From JBIOHJ01 sp044448905 (GTDB taxonomy: Bacteria > Bacteroidota > Bacteroidia > AKYH767-A > OLB10), in assembly GCA_044448905.1 (NCBI GenBank), contig JBIOHJ010000004.1, positions 1-49,047 on the forward strand: a DNA stretch of 49,047 nucleotides, in the 5' to 3' direction. Positions 1-8,089 of the stretch are shown here, piece by piece. Below the pieces are notes generated by a model. The model had not been told where the DNA came from, ran no database searches, and saw only the letters and a list, made by a program, of their open reading frames with translations. Each line of letters starts with the position of its first letter. Position 1 is the stretch's first letter. Made by a program: the position numbers and the translations under genes.

Positions 1-1809
1 AATTTCTTCTTTGGCTTTATTAATTTTTTGCTCAAACTCTTTTTTAATTTCATCAGCATTTTTTGATTTTGCAAAAAAGCCAAGATTGTTTTCCCAAAGC
101 TGCACATCGCTGTTAAGCTGTGTAATTTTATTCATCACATGCCTTTTTTCATCGCTCATTTTTTCTCTTGCATCAGGGGCATTTTTAATATTTTCGAGCT
201 TTTCCTTAAACTGAAATTTACGCTTTTCATTTTCGTTTAATCGCAATGAATTAAAAACATTATCAATCGCTTTGCGATAGCGCGCCTGCAGTTCATCCTT
301 TTTGGATAATGGCACCAGCCCCGTCTCCATCCATTCGCGCTGGAATGATTTAAGCCTGTTTAAATCTTCTTCCTTATTATCAACGGGCTTAAACTGTTCA
401 ATTTGTTCCAGTAACTGTATTTTCCTGCTATAATTTTCTTCGTGTGCTTTATCAGCCGATGCAAAATGATTTTTCCGGTTAGTATAAAAAGTATCGTTTG
501 CATTTTTAAAACGGTTCCATATTTTATCCGACATTTTTCCTGCTTGTCCGATTTTTTTCCATGCTTCAAATAATTTTTTCAGTTCGGCTGCGGTACTTTT
601 CCAGTTGGTATTATTGACCAGCGCCTCAGCCTGGATGCACAACTCTGTTTTTGCCTGAAAGTTTTCCTGGTATTCTTTTTTCTTTTTATGATAAAATTCA
701 TTCTTTTGCCTGTAAAAATTATCGCTGGCGGCTTTAAATCTTTTCCAGATATTTTCGCTTACAGCTTTTGATGTAAATCCTGATTTGCGCCATTCATTTT
801 GCAAATCAAGAAGCTGTTTGAATTTTTCCTGTATCTGATGATGTGAATCAGTTTCGATTACCAGAATTTGCTCGGCTTGCTCGCATAGCAATGATTTTGT
901 TTTAAGGCTTTCCTCCTGTTTAAGTTTTGTCTGATGAAGATATTCCTTTCTTCGTTCAAAAATTTTGTCACAAGCTGATTTAAACCGCTCACCCAACTCA
1001 GCTCTTTTGTCCCGAAGTACAGTCCCGGTTTCACGCCAGTTGTTTTGTAACCGGTTTAATGCTGCAAGGGCTTTATTCAATGAAGGCTCTAAAATCAACT
1101 CTTCAGCTTTTTCACAAAAATGAATTTTCATTTCCATGTTTTTTCTCTGATCCAGTTCTTGCAGCTCACGGTTTATTTTAATCAGATCATAAAACTTTTC
1201 AATGTAAACACGATATGTCATCCATAAATCATTCATGTTTTTAGCGGGTATGGGGCCCACATCTCTCCACCTTGCCTGTAATTCATGAAATGTGTGAAAA
1301 GCTTTTGACATGTTTTCCTCATTCTGAATGAGGGTTTTCAACTGGCTCAATATCTCTTTTTTAGCAGCTAAATTTTGTTCCCGTTGTTTATCCTGTTCCT
1401 CAAGAAATTGAACTCTCTTTCTCCCAAATTTTTTTATAACCGAATTAAAACGAACCTCTAATTCATCGGGTTTATATTGGAAATCTTTTTTCTCCCCGCC
1501 TTCATCCATATATTTTTCAAGCTGGTGCTGGCGTTCGACAGATATAAGCTCATTGAAAATATCTTTTAAGGGGTTTATTTTTGATTTGACAAACGAATAG
1601 TCTTCTTCTGTCAATAATTGTTCGACAACTTTAACCAACTCTTCTTTTGAATACGATTTGAAATTTTCGGTTTGCTCAATCGATTCCGACTCGGCTATTT
1701 CCTCGTGCAATAAAGCATCCTCAGGGTTTCCATTCAACATTAAATTGTCTGGAACACCGTTCTCAACTTTATTATCCTGTATTTCTTCTTTTGTTTCCTT
1801 GTTTTCCAT
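1..1809 (-). CDS. DUF349 repeat protein, 3' end beyond window
   Basis: The frame is open from an ATG at 1809 to the left edge, 603 codons with no stop, so the C-terminus lies outside the window. The product is highly charged and almost entirely helical. It has an acidic N-terminus of about 60 residues followed by tandem repeats of roughly 70 residues. Each repeat carries a pattern like W-R-(D/E)-x-G-x-(V/I/T) and then a W/F-R-F/Y element; clear examples are LQARWRDVGPIP, LQNNWRETGTVL, LQNEWRKSGFTS and FQREWMETGLVP. This is the DUF349 repeat, widespread in Bacteroidota as large cytoplasmic proteins of unsettled role. No signal peptide or membrane segment is seen. A possible -7 element (reading TATTTTTG on the minus strand, 1886-1893) lies upstream, but I find no good -33 element. 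Family assignment is secure; function is unknown. Confidence 0.85.
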   Translation of the reverse strand, partial: MENKETKEEIQDNKVENGVPDNLMLNGNPEDALLHEEIAESESIEQTENFKSYSKEELVKVVEQLLTEEDYSFVKSKINPLKDIFNELISVERQHQLEKYMDEGGEKKDFQYKPDELEVRFNSVIKKFGRKRVQFLEEQDKQREQNLAAKKEILSQLKTLIQNEENMSKAFHTFHELQARWRDVGPIPAKNMNDLWMTYRVYIEKFYDLIKINRELQELDQRKNMEMKIHFCEKAEELILEPSLNKALAALNRLQNNWRETGTVLRDKRAELGERFKSACDKIFERRKEYLHQTKLKQEESLKTKSLLCEQAEQILVIETDSHHQIQEKFKQLLDLQNEWRKSGFTSKAVSENIWKRFKAASDNFYRQKNEFYHKKKKEYQENFQAKTELCIQAEALVNNTNWKSTAAELKKLFEAWKKIGQAGKMSDKIWNRFKNANDTFYTNRKNHFASADKAHEENYSRKIQLLEQIEQFKPVDNKEEDLNRLKSFQREWMETGLVPLSKKDELQARYRKAIDNVFNSLRLNENEKRKFQFKEKLENIKNAPDAREKMSDEKRHVMNKITQLNSDVQLWENNLGFFAKSKNADEIKKEFEQKINKAKEEI

Positions 1810-1963
1810 CGATCAATTATTAATCATGCATTTTCGCAGGTCTCCTACCTTATAATTAAATTTAAAGATATAACTTTATGTGATGCAAAAATAATGAGCA
1901 AAAAGGTTCGAATGAGTTAGTCGGGTATATTTTCGGAATGAAACCAGGAAAAAGATTAATAAC

Positions 1964-1971
1964 TACTTTTG
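1964..1971 (+). promoter_or_regulatory. Possible -7 promoter element for tRNA-Pro
   Basis: TACTTTTG matches the Bacteroidota -7 consensus TAnnTTTG and lies 38 bases before the mature tRNA 5' end. No convincing TTTG/TTG is found 19-21 bases upstream, so this is tentative. Confidence 0.35.
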
Positions 1972-2009
1972 CCGGTCTTTTTAAAAACTGATTCCGCTTT
2001 ACGCGGGAA

Positions 2010-2084
2010 CGGGGTGTAGCGCAGCCCGGTTAGCGCGCCACGTTCGGGACGTGGAGGCCGGTGGTTCGAATCCACTCACCCCGA
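2010..2084 (+). tRNA. tRNA-Pro (anticodon CGG)
   Basis: The sequence folds into a complete cloverleaf. The acceptor stem CGGGGTG pairs with CACCCCG, and A is the discriminator base. The D-stem is GCGC/GCGC. The anticodon stem CCACG/CGTGG encloses the loop TTCGGGA, giving anticodon CGG, which reads proline codon CCG. The T-arm has GGTGG, loop TTCGAAT, then CCACT with one G-T wobble. The G after the anticodon is typical of proline tRNAs. The 3' CCA is not encoded; the next bases are CTTTTC, so CCA must be added by a nucleotidyltransferase. No other tRNA is adjacent. Confidence 0.97.
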
Positions 2085-2140
2085 CTTTTCTTGTTGATTC
2101 TTTTTCTGATAGCTTTAAGCGATTTAAAATTCAAAAAAAA

Positions 2141-2161
2141 TGCTGTCTGAATCAGACAGCA
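2141..2161. terminator. Bidirectional hairpin terminator
   Basis: TGCTGTCTGA (2141-2150) is followed after one base by its reverse complement TCAGACAGCA (2152-2161). A-rich sequence lies on the left and T-rich on the right, so it can stop transcription from either side. It sits between the tRNA and the end of the converging gene for the 973-residue secreted protein. The real loop is probably 3-5 bases, with the inner pairs open. Confidence 0.8.
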
Positions 2162-2190
2162 TTTTTATAATAATATAAAATAGATTTAGT

Positions 2191-5112
2191 TTACTCTGTT
2201 TCTAAAATATGCTTTATATATACATCGTTATTAACCAAAACTCTGACGGTATAAACACCGCCTGCATATCCCAGTTTTTGCGCGCTGAACTCATAATTAT
2301 ACTTTCCAGCCGATTGTTCACCATAAAACAATGTTGAAATTTTTTGCCCCATAAAATTCATTACCTCAATAACAATGGTCGATTTGTCTTTCAGGTAATA
2401 TTCAATGTTTGTGCTTCCGTTATATGGATTTGGCAGTACGCTGAATGCAAAATCATTTTTGCCGATTCTGCCTGAAACAATCTGAGAATGGGAATAATCT
2501 CCATTGTAATCAATTTGTTTGAGGCGATAATAATAAGTAACGTTAGGTTGTACCGTAAAATCATCAAAGCGGTAATTATTGCTGCTGGTGGTTGTACCAT
2601 GGCCTTCGTGCCAGCTTATTTTTTCGAAACCGGAAGATGGGTTAGTTGTTCTTTCTAATTCAAATCCTTTGTTTTCTTTTTCAGAAGCGGTGTTCCAGTT
2701 TAAAATAATTTTATCGGAATACTCAACGGCATTAAAGTCTGTTAATTCAACAGGCAATGGATTAAGCCCTTGTGCAATGGCGAAATCAGCACCGGTATTT
2801 GCGGAAGTACCAAACTGAGACATCCCGGTTCGCTGAACAGCGGTAACCGGGTTTACACAATTGGGTGAACCTAAGAGTGTCCAGGGTCCCGGCCCTGCAC
2901 TTACAATTCTTTTTACAACGGTCCATAAATTTGAACCTGCAGTATTGCTAAATCCGGTATTATAAGCTGTTGCATCATATAAAGATCCAACCGGAAACCT
3001 GGTGTAATCACCTGTTGTAATTCTCCAATAACCATGATTCAAATATGGATTAGTATACCCATAGGTGCACTCCAGGCTTCCTTGCGAACCCGGAAGAGCA
3101 GTAAGCGTAAAACTCGCTGTTAAATTACTGGATGCGCTGGGGGCGACAGTAAAATTAATATTAATGTTTTCATAAATTGCATTTCTTCCAACCGGGAAAT
3201 CGTATCCCCTGACAAGATTAGCAATTGACCTCCTTAATGTTCCGTCAACAAAACTGCTTGCATTATGATTAACAATAGCGCCCGAAGCATTATTGGTAAC
3301 ACTAACCAAAGGATTTGGCGCGCCTGCTCCCACCCGGAAAGTGCCCGAAGTTAAATTGAGAGTTTGTGTAACAATAAATGGGCTCGTATTAATCAGTATT
3401 GCACCAATGCCGCCATTAGTTCCTGTCGAGTTATTAGCTTTAACACTATTTAAACTTCCACCCGCTCCCGAATTAAAATAGGTTTGTTGTGCACTTCCAT
3501 AAAACTCCAGCCATGTCGGAACCAAATAAGTAGACCCGACCTGGCTGTTAAAATTTCCTCCCACTTTGTGATAAATGAATGTGGCATCAAACGTTCCGCC
3601 ATAAGGAGCCGCTCCATTAATTGTAAAATTACCTGCCATATCCACATCCTGATTTGTTTTTACAGAAAAACCTGTTGGCTTATTTACCTGGACATGCCAG
3701 AATTGATCAGCACCGGTAACATTGCCATTTATATTTTGATTCACATTATTGTTAACAGTATTTTCAAATAAAACGGTCGAATTATTTTGTGCAGTAAAAG
3801 AACCATTATTTCCAAAATCCTGGCAAATCTGCAGCTGGAAGCCCGCGTTAACAGTTACAGATGCGGATAAATTAATATCAAGTGTACGACAAACAGCGCC
3901 AGCGGCATTTATAGCCGGATAAAAAGGTCTGCCGGCTGGTATCAACGCATTTCTATCGCAGTCAGGAATCTGGCATCCGCCCCAGTTTTGAATATTAAAC
4001 CAATCGGTGCTGACTGTTCCTGTCCAGATTAAAGTTCCGCCCGGTGCAACACCCGTTGCAATGGGTGAAGTAAGAGGAATATTCAATGTAAATCCCGAAT
4101 TGGTCACATCAAAATTACTTATGCATAATAAATATATTTCGCCTGCAACAACCGGTATAGCTGTTTCATATGCCCCATCAAAACAGGGGGTATATGGAGC
4201 CGGTGCATTACCCACATTATAGCATCCGGTAACACCATACGCTGAATAATTACATCTTATCATGTTAGGACCAGTTAATGCACCGCAGGAAGTAGCCCCG
4301 ACACCAGCAGTTTTCCAAATACCAAAGTCATAATCGGTTTGAGCCAAATTACATGCTCCAAAATAGTCATTAGGGATAATATCAAACTCAAGGTTACCGG
4401 GTCCGTTTATTGTTATCTGGTACCAAACTGTACCTTTTTCACCTTGACCCAGACAGCCGGTAGGTGCGGGAAAATCACAGATGTTTCCAACCGAATAATA
4501 ACCCGGATTCGCAACGTTTATAGAATTGCTGCAAACGGGAAAAGGCAATTGGCAATCCTGTCCCGGCATGGGATTTAATGGAACGCCTGCACAAGTATTA
4601 GCTAACATAATAGAAAACGAGCCTACATTGTTGTTTCTTCCATCAATCATAATCCAATACGTTGAACCTACTGCTAAACCACTTAGCTGAAGATAAGAAG
4701 TTAAATATGTAAAGGCACCTGCCCCAGCACATGGAGTAAAGTTATCGCTGCAATTGGTACCTCCTACTGGAACAAGCCCAACACATGAACCCGAAAAAAC
4801 ACCTATTTGGGTATCGAATAAGGTTCCGGCATAGGTAATAATTTTCACACAACCACCAGGAGGTGCTGTGAATGTGTACCACACCGTATTCATAGTTCCG
4901 GCAACATCATAACATGCTGGCCTTGCAGGCTCGCTCACATAAGTAGCACCGGTATTATTTCCTGAAATATTGATATTAAAAAATGGAATATTTAACGCGC
5001 TGCAGGGAGAGTCGTTTGCAGGTTGTGCGAAAACATTTTTGCCAATGAATAAAGTAAAAAGCAAAACTGCATATACATTTCCAAAACGCACTGATGTAAA
5101 TATTTTTTTCAT
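2191..5112 (-). CDS. Large secreted T9SS cargo protein
   Basis: The product has 973 residues. A Sec signal peptide occupies about residues 1-29 and ends VFAQ. The N-terminal third contains cysteine-rich beta-sandwich modules with phrases such as NTVWYTFTAPPGG and STYWIMIDGR, typical of repeated adhesin-like domains in T9SS cargo. The middle is rich in N, T, G and S, as in secreted beta-solenoid or sandwich regions. A segment with LPVELTDFNA and LNWNTASEKENKGFELER (about 785-880) is the FN3-like linker commonly placed before the sorting signal. The last 80 or so residues are the type A sorting domain (LPNPYNGSTNIEYYL, GVYTVRVLVNNDVYIKHIL). I infer T9SS export and attachment to, or release from, the cell surface. 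No catalytic motif is recognised. It starts 34 bases after the small secreted gene upstream, so the two are probably cotranscribed. Confidence 0.88.
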   Translation of the reverse strand: MKKIFTSVRFGNVYAVLLFTLFIGKNVFAQPANDSPCSALNIPFFNINISGNNTGATYVSEPARPACYDVAGTMNTVWYTFTAPPGGCVKIITYAGTLFDTQIGVFSGSCVGLVPVGGTNCSDNFTPCAGAGAFTYLTSYLQLSGLAVGSTYWIMIDGRNNNVGSFSIMLANTCAGVPLNPMPGQDCQLPFPVCSNSINVANPGYYSVGNICDFPAPTGCLGQGEKGTVWYQITINGPGNLEFDIIPNDYFGACNLAQTDYDFGIWKTAGVGATSCGALTGPNMIRCNYSAYGVTGCYNVGNAPAPYTPCFDGAYETAIPVVAGEIYLLCISNFDVTNSGFTLNIPLTSPIATGVAPGGTLIWTGTVSTDWFNIQNWGGCQIPDCDRNALIPAGRPFYPAINAAGAVCRTLDINLSASVTVNAGFQLQICQDFGNNGSFTAQNNSTVLFENTVNNNVNQNINGNVTGADQFWHVQVNKPTGFSVKTNQDVDMAGNFTINGAAPYGGTFDATFIYHKVGGNFNSQVGSTYLVPTWLEFYGSAQQTYFNSGAGGSLNSVKANNSTGTNGGIGAILINTSPFIVTQTLNLTSGTFRVGAGAPNPLVSVTNNASGAIVNHNASSFVDGTLRRSIANLVRGYDFPVGRNAIYENININFTVAPSASSNLTASFTLTALPGSQGSLECTYGYTNPYLNHGYWRITTGDYTRFPVGSLYDATAYNTGFSNTAGSNLWTVVKRIVSAGPGPWTLLGSPNCVNPVTAVQRTGMSQFGTSANTGADFAIAQGLNPLPVELTDFNAVEYSDKIILNWNTASEKENKGFELERTTNPSSGFEKISWHEGHGTTTSSNNYRFDDFTVQPNVTYYYRLKQIDYNGDYSHSQIVSGRIGKNDFAFSVLPNPYNGSTNIEYYLKDKSTIVIEVMNFMGQKISTLFYGEQSAGKYNYEFSAQKLGYAGGVYTVRVLVNNDVYIKHILETE

Positions 5113-5146
5113 GATATAAGATTATTTAAATGGTTAAATAATAAAC

Positions 5147-5503
5147 TTATTTGCAGGATTGATTGACGTATTGGAATTGTGCGACATCAATTGGTTTATA
5201 CGAGATGATTCCTGAAGAATTGATAGCAGCTAAAATATTGTTATCGTCAGGCTGAAGTGAACGGTTTACTCGTAATATAAGATACGCCCTGTTTAATTCC
5301 GATTCACAATGTTTAACAACCGTAACCCCGTTAATAGCCATAAGCGCACTTATTAATGCGGTTTTATGATCATTGTATTCACCGACATTGATTTTAAAAA
5401 GAACCGGTTCCAGTTTTGCCGCGCTGCTTTGGGCAAATGCACTGGCTGAAATTGAAAGAAGGAAACAAAATATTCCAAGGATGGTGAGGTAACTTTTTTT
5501 CAT
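5147..5503 (-). CDS. Small exported protein of unknown function
   Basis: The product has 118 residues. A clear signal peptide covers about residues 1-25 and ends ASAFAQ. The mature part, about 93 residues, has an alternating strand/helix pattern: a strand near VLFKINVG, a helix near HKTALISALMAI, strands near VTVVKHCESE and AYLILRVN, then a helix near DDNNILAAIN. That order resembles a ferredoxin-like fold such as the heavy-metal-associated domain, but the CxxC metal motif is absent. This is a fold guess, not a family assignment. It lies directly upstream of the 973-residue T9SS cargo gene with 34 bases between them, so it is probably the first gene of a two-gene transcript and may assist or accompany that protein. 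It has no sorting domain of its own. Confidence 0.75.
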   Translation of the reverse strand: MKKSYLTILGIFCFLLSISASAFAQSSAAKLEPVLFKINVGEYNDHKTALISALMAINGVTVVKHCESELNRAYLILRVNRSLQPDDNNILAAINSSGIISYKPIDVAQFQYVNQSCK

Positions 5504-5538
5504 GTGACTTAATTTTTTAAATAATAATTTGTTTTATG

Positions 5539-5546
5539 CAAATTTA
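5539..5546 (-). promoter_or_regulatory. Possible -7 promoter element for the secreted-protein pair
   Basis: Read on the minus strand this is TAAATTTG, an exact match to TAnnTTTG, 35 bases before the start of the small exported protein. The -33 side is only T-rich, without a clean TTTG at the right spacing. Confidence 0.4.
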
Positions 5547-5677
5547 TCAATTAAAGCTAATGAAAAATACGATGAAAGCATGATTTTTGACCAACGTTAA
5601 CGTTTGCAGGTTGACCTGCTGATTTGGTGTGGTAAGTACTTTTTAATTGCGATGTGAAAGATAAAACCGGAGATAGA

Positions 5678-5797
5678 CTAAAGGTCCAATTTAATATTTA
5701 GCTCTTTCAGTTGTTCTGCAGAAATTTGAGAAGGGGAATCAATCATCACATCTCTGCCCGAATTATTTTTTGGAAAAGCCATAAAATCGCGGATAAA
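5678..5797 (-). pseudogene. Orphan aspS 3' end fragment (40 codons)
   Basis: On the minus strand this translates in one frame as FIRDFMAFPKNNSGRD, then VMIDSPSQISAEQLKELN, then IKLDL and a TAG stop at 5678-5680. That is the normal C-terminus of a bacterial aspartyl-tRNA synthetase. There is no start, and upstream of F-I-R-D-F the sequence no longer resembles AspS (S-R-T-E instead of the G-G-S-E-S of the intact gene). It lies 105 bases beyond the stop of the full-length aspS and in the same frame register. I interpret it as the original 3' end of aspS, cut off when the intervening segment was acquired. The alternative is a partial duplication of aspS. Confidence 0.85.
5736..5794. repeat. 59-bp direct repeat, distal copy
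   Basis: This block matches 6369-6427 at 58 of 59 positions; the single difference is GCCCG here against GCCTG in the other copy. The repeats are in the same orientation, 633 bp apart. Identity stops abruptly on one side, and on the other drops to weak similarity between two different aspS 3' ends. They bound the segment that carries the extra domain of the synthetase, so they look like attachment or recombination sites. Confidence 0.9.
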
Positions 5798-5814
5798 TTC
5801 AGTGCGTGAAACAT

Positions 5815-5842
5815 CCTGTCAGGTCGCGAAGCACCTGACAGG
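5815..5842. repeat. REP-like palindrome, copy 1
   Basis: CCTGTCAGGT (5815-5824), an 8-base loop CGCGAAGC, then ACCTGACAGG (5833-5842): a perfect 10-bp stem. A related, less perfect copy is at 28647-28677 with the same GCGAAGC-type loop read on the opposite strand. T-rich sequence follows only on the plus side, so it is not a good terminator for the minus-strand aspS. I regard it as a dispersed palindromic repeat. Confidence 0.75.
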
Positions 5843-5902
5843 TTTTAATATCAAATTGCCAACACACCAACTAGCACTTCAACTTGCGCCATAATATGGG
5901 TT

Positions 5903-8056
5903 TCAGTAACCTCTAAATTTGTGCAACATGATGGCCAAATTCTCATTACCTTGAATGAACTCTAATAAGTATTCTTCAGTAATATTGTACTGTTCATGTT
6001 TACTGTTTTTCGTTCTTAATATCTGTTCATTATTTTCAGTAATTTGAAAACTATGAACTATCCTGTTTCTTTTAGAGTTTAACTCAGAAAATAAAGATGC
6101 AATTTTTGTATTTGAATTTTTAGTTATTGTTTCTTTTATTGGTTCAAATAATTCTCCTGAAGTTTTATCAATTAAGTCATACCAATTGTAATTTGAATTA
6201 TCGTTTCGCAAAATATTTTCAATAATAAATTGATTGTTAGAATTAAATGCGCAAATAGCTGACCCTAACAACACCCTATATTTTATTGATGGTAATGCTT
6301 GTCGGCTATATTCTTCGTTAACAGAAATTCTCAATTCCTTCAATTGTTCTTGCGAAATCACCGAAGGCGAATCAATCATCACATCTCTGCCTGAATTATT
6401 TTTTGGAAAAGCCATAAAATCGCGGATGGATTCTGAACCGCCAAACAGAGCGCACAAACGGTCGAAGCCAAAAGCGATACCGCCATGCGGAGGTGCTCCA
6501 AATTCAAAAGCATTCATCAGGAATCCGAATTGTAATTGCGCCTGCTCATCTGTAAATCCTAAAACCTTAAACATTTTTTGTTGTAATGCTTTATCGTGAA
6601 TACGAATTGAACCGCCACCTAATTCCGTTCCGTTAAGTACCATATCATAGGCGTTAGCTTTTACATTGCCGGGATTTGATTCGAGCAAGGAAATATCTTC
6701 GGGCTTGGGTGAGGTAAACGGATGGTGCATGGCATTCCAGCGATTGTTTTCGTCATCAAATTCCAGTAAGGGAAAATCAACAACCCATAACAATGAATAA
6801 TTATTCTTGTTTCTTAATCCGCAGCGGTTGCCCATTTCTAACCGTAGTTCCGACATGGCTTTGCGGATTTTATTTTTTTCTCCGGCAAGAACTAAAATCA
6901 AATCGCCATCATTTGCATGGAGGGATGCTTTCCATTTTTTTAAATCTTCTTCACCATAAAATTTATCAACCGATGATTTAAGCGTACCATCACTGTTGCA
7001 TTTAACATATACCAAACCGTTAGCGCCAATTTGCGGCTTCTTTACAAAGTCGGTTAGCTCGTCTATCTGCTTGCGGGTATATTCAGCGCATCCGGGTGCG
7101 CAAATTGCTATAACCATTTCGGCATCGTCAAACACTTTAAAGCCTTTGCCTTTTACCAAATCATTCATATCGGCAATTTTCATTTCAAACCTGGTATCGG
7201 GCTTGTCGGTGCCGTAGTATTTCATGGCATGATCGTATGTGATGCGGGGCAGGGTTGGCAGGTCAATGCTTTTTACAGCTTTGAAAAGATGTTTTATTAA
7301 TCCTTCGAAAGTTTGCAGCACATCTTCGCGTTCCACAAAGCTCATTTCGCAATCTATTTGTGTAAATTCGGGCTGACGGTCGGCACGTAAATCTTCATCA
7401 CGAAAGCATTTTACTATCTGAAAATATTTATCCATGCCCGCCACCATTAATAATTGCTTGAATGTTTGAGGCGACTGAGGCAGTGCATAAAATTCACCAG
7501 GATTCATTCGCGATGGCACCACAAAATCGCGCGCACCCTCGGGTGTTGATTTAATGAGCACAGGAGTTTCTATTTCAATAAACCCGGTTGAGTCGAGATA
7601 CTTGCGGGTTTCCTGCGCAAGCTGATGACGCAACAAAATATTTTCTTTAACAGGTTGCCTGCGAATATCGAGGTAGCGGTATTTCATACGCAGGTCTTCT
7701 CCCCCATCGGTATTTTCTTCGATGGTAAATGGAGGAGTTTTTGCTGCGTTAAGGATTTTCAGCTCATCCACAATAATTTCAATTTCACCCGTAGGGATTT
7801 TTAAATTTTTATTGCTGCGTTCGGCAACTTTGCCGCTTATTTGTATTACAAACTCACGGCCTAACTGCCGGGCTTCCCCGCATAATGCCGTATTGCGCTC
7901 CATGTTAAAAACCAATTGCGTAATACCATAGCGGTCGCGGAGGTCAATAAATGTCATGCCGCCCATGTCGCGGGTGCGCTGTACCCAGCCGCAGAGGGTA
8001 ACGGTTTGCCCGGCTGATTTCAGGTTTAATTCACCGCAGGTGTGGGTGCGAAGCAT
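5903..8056 (-). CDS. aspS: Aspartyl-tRNA synthetase with C-terminal HEPN-like domain
   Basis: AspS charges tRNA-Asp with aspartate in the cytoplasm. Of the 717 residues, about 1-578 are a complete bacterial-type enzyme: N-terminal OB-fold anticodon domain (LCGWVQRTRDMGGM), class II motif 2 (CFRDEDLRADRQPEFTQID), the bacterial insertion domain, and motif 3 (GIAFGFDRLCALFGG). The family is usually about 580-600 residues and ends shortly after K-E-L. Here the frame continues from KELRIS straight into about 139 further residues. The tail has NYNWYDLID, KRNRIVHSFQIT and a final LHKFRGY. R663, N664 and H668 form the RNxxxH motif of HEPN ribonucleases, in a predominantly helical setting. The tail has no plausible start codon at the junction, so it is made only as a fusion. 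The displaced normal 3' end lies downstream. The start is the ATG 33 bases after ybeY. The synthetase part is certain; the HEPN assignment rests on the motif and predicted helices only. Confidence 0.93.
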   Translation of the reverse strand: MLRTHTCGELNLKSAGQTVTLCGWVQRTRDMGGMTFIDLRDRYGITQLVFNMERNTALCGEARQLGREFVIQISGKVAERSNKNLKIPTGEIEIIVDELKILNAAKTPPFTIEENTDGGEDLRMKYRYLDIRRQPVKENILLRHQLAQETRKYLDSTGFIEIETPVLIKSTPEGARDFVVPSRMNPGEFYALPQSPQTFKQLLMVAGMDKYFQIVKCFRDEDLRADRQPEFTQIDCEMSFVEREDVLQTFEGLIKHLFKAVKSIDLPTLPRITYDHAMKYYGTDKPDTRFEMKIADMNDLVKGKGFKVFDDAEMVIAICAPGCAEYTRKQIDELTDFVKKPQIGANGLVYVKCNSDGTLKSSVDKFYGEEDLKKWKASLHANDGDLILVLAGEKNKIRKAMSELRLEMGNRCGLRNKNNYSLLWVVDFPLLEFDDENNRWNAMHHPFTSPKPEDISLLESNPGNVKANAYDMVLNGTELGGGSIRIHDKALQQKMFKVLGFTDEQAQLQFGFLMNAFEFGAPPHGGIAFGFDRLCALFGGSESIRDFMAFPKNNSGRDVMIDSPSVISQEQLKELRISVNEEYSRQALPSIKYRVLLGSAICAFNSNNQFIIENILRNDNSNYNWYDLIDKTSGELFEPIKETITKNSNTKIASLFSELNSKRNRIVHSFQITENNEQILRTKNSKHEQYNITEEYLLEFIQGNENLAIMLHKFRGY
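6369..6427. repeat. 59-bp direct repeat, proximal copy inside aspS
   Basis: This is the counterpart of 5736-5794 with one mismatch. It encodes the conserved stretch I-R-D-F-M-A-F-P-K-N-N-S-G-R-D-V-M-I-D of AspS. Identity extends across silent codon positions, which argues for recent common origin and not just protein conservation. Just 3' of it in gene direction, the two aspS ends diverge (V-I-S-Q-E-Q against Q-I-S-A-E-Q). Confidence 0.9.
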
Positions 8057-8089
8057 GCGAGGAAAAGTTTAAAGTTTAAAGTTCAAAGT

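Larger units (their letters stand above)
5736..6368. mobile_element. Putative 633-bp integrated cassette at the aspS 3' end
   Basis: The unit runs from one 59-bp direct repeat to just before the next. It holds the orphan repeat copy, a palindromic hairpin, about 60 bases without coding signal, and the HEPN-like tail that is now in frame with aspS. One junction joins aspS to new sequence; the other joins non-aspS sequence to a normal aspS 3' end. This is the layout expected when an element integrates inside the 3' end of a conserved gene and supplies a replacement end. No integrase or transposase lies within it, so mobility would need a helper. A one-off recombination with foreign aspS DNA is an equally possible origin. 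Confidence 0.5.

Noticed and set aside
5815..5842. Hairpin as the terminator of aspS
   Set aside because: On the minus strand, where aspS is transcribed, the sequence after the stem is not T-rich. The T-run is on the plus side.
6323..6345. A separate gene for the HEPN-like domain starting at the junction with AspS
   Set aside because: No ATG, GTG or TTG with a sensible position is present in frame; the codon at the expected start is GTT. The domain appears only as a fusion.
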